Source: an uncultured Micrococcus sp. (lineage in GTDB: Bacteria; Actinomycetota; Actinomycetes; Actinomycetales; Micrococcaceae). Taken from it: a stretch of DNA of 6,364 nt. Each line of letters opens with the position of its first letter. Position 1 is the stretch's first letter. Location: positions 1 through 6,364 of the forward strand of contig CAMIOJ010000125.1 of NCBI GenBank assembly GCA_946222435.1, written 5' to 3'. Position numbers and translations under genes: made by a program. The notes beneath the pieces were generated by a model. It ran no database searches, was not told where the DNA came from, and saw only the letters and a list, made by a program, of their open reading frames with translations. Shown piece after piece: positions 6,074-6,364 of the stretch.

Positions 6074-6225
6074 GCGTTTCCGTTCGTGACATTGGCGGGT
6101 CCTGAGGTGCTTTCGTTCGGAGGACCGGGGTGTCCTGCAGCGTTTTCGCTCGCGAAACGGGAGGGCCTGCGCGGCGCTTTCGTGCAGAGAACCGGGGGGT
6201 CCGGAACGTTGTCGCGCGGGAGCCC
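6074..6225. repeat. Imperfect tandem array of about 33-bp units downstream of purC
   Basis: Four units, and a degenerate fifth, recur every 32-34 bp, anchored on a TTTCG-like core. Cores end at 6082, 6115, 6148, 6182 and 6214. Each of the first four has the plan GCG-TTTCG-TTCG-GAGAACC-GGGGGGTCCTG with substitutions. Units two and four agree at about 25 of 32 positions; units one and two at about 20 of 33. Small hairpins occur within and between units. The array starts seven bases after the purC stop. It has no convincing start codon and ribosome site pair on either strand, although its reading frames are unusually free of stops. Confidence 0.65.
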
Positions 6226-6364
6226 GTCGAGTTCATGGTGTCCGGAAGGGGCCGCATCCGACCCGGGTCGTCATCGCTGCCTGCATCAGTGTCCATCAGG
6301 GCCGACGCGACGGTCGGTGACCGAGGCATCAGGGTGAGGTGACAGACGGAGGCGGGTGCCGTCG
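6226..6364. other. Intergenic sequence with no supported gene
   Basis: No reading frame here has a ribosome site or recognisable protein. The only local structure noted is a short perfect hairpin, CGGTC-GGT-GACCG (6311-6323), and three scattered CATCAG hexamers. It probably separates purC from the next gene beyond the right edge and may contain that gene's promoter. Confidence 0.5.

Noticed and set aside
6042..6329. Minus-strand 95-codon frame with an 11-residue periodic peptide
   Set aside because: It has no ribosome site, its end overlaps purC, and the periodicity follows from the 33-bp DNA repeat. It is reported as a repeat instead.
6086..6342. Plus-strand frames of 83 and 70 codons after purC
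   Set aside because: They lie across the tandem repeat, lack ribosome sites and resemble no protein.

Overview
The window is very GC-rich (roughly 70% or more), with GTG starts and strong third-position G/C bias. The PurD and PurC proteins look like those of Micrococcales, so the source is probably a Micrococcaceae actinobacterium such as Micrococcus or Kocuria. The exact genus is an inference.

Left half (1-3461): a divergent transport and sensing module. On the minus strand, an FtsX-type ABC permease (146-1312) is followed by the first 17 codons of another gene (52 down to 1), probably its ATPase partner. On the plus strand, starting 191 bp from the permease start, lie a membrane sensor histidine kinase (1504-2817) and a NarL/LuxR-type response regulator (2814-3461) that overlap by ATGA. 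The permease resembles HrtB, the haem-efflux permease. The layout (permease then ATPase, divergent from kinase then regulator) matches the hrtBA/chrSA haem-detoxification loci of corynebacteria. The likely circuit is that excess haem activates the kinase, the regulator binds the shared intergenic region, and the exporter is induced. Haem as the signal and substrate is inferred from similarity and layout.

Right half (3493-6067): a small two-helix membrane protein of unknown function (3493-3756, minus) is divergent, across 56 bp, from purD (3813-5150) and purC (5147-6067). These two enzymes of de novo purine synthesis form a GTGA-overlapping, translationally coupled pair.

Regulation: three starts (kinase, small membrane protein, purD) show the same arrangement, a TANNNT hexamer, exactly 7 bp, then ATG or GTG. 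This points to leaderless transcripts. Genes inside operons have ordinary Shine-Dalgarno sites or stop/start overlaps instead.

Right end (6068-6364): no convincing gene. It starts with an imperfect tandem array of about 33-bp units just after purC, with several small inverted repeats. The remainder is unassigned apart from one short hairpin.
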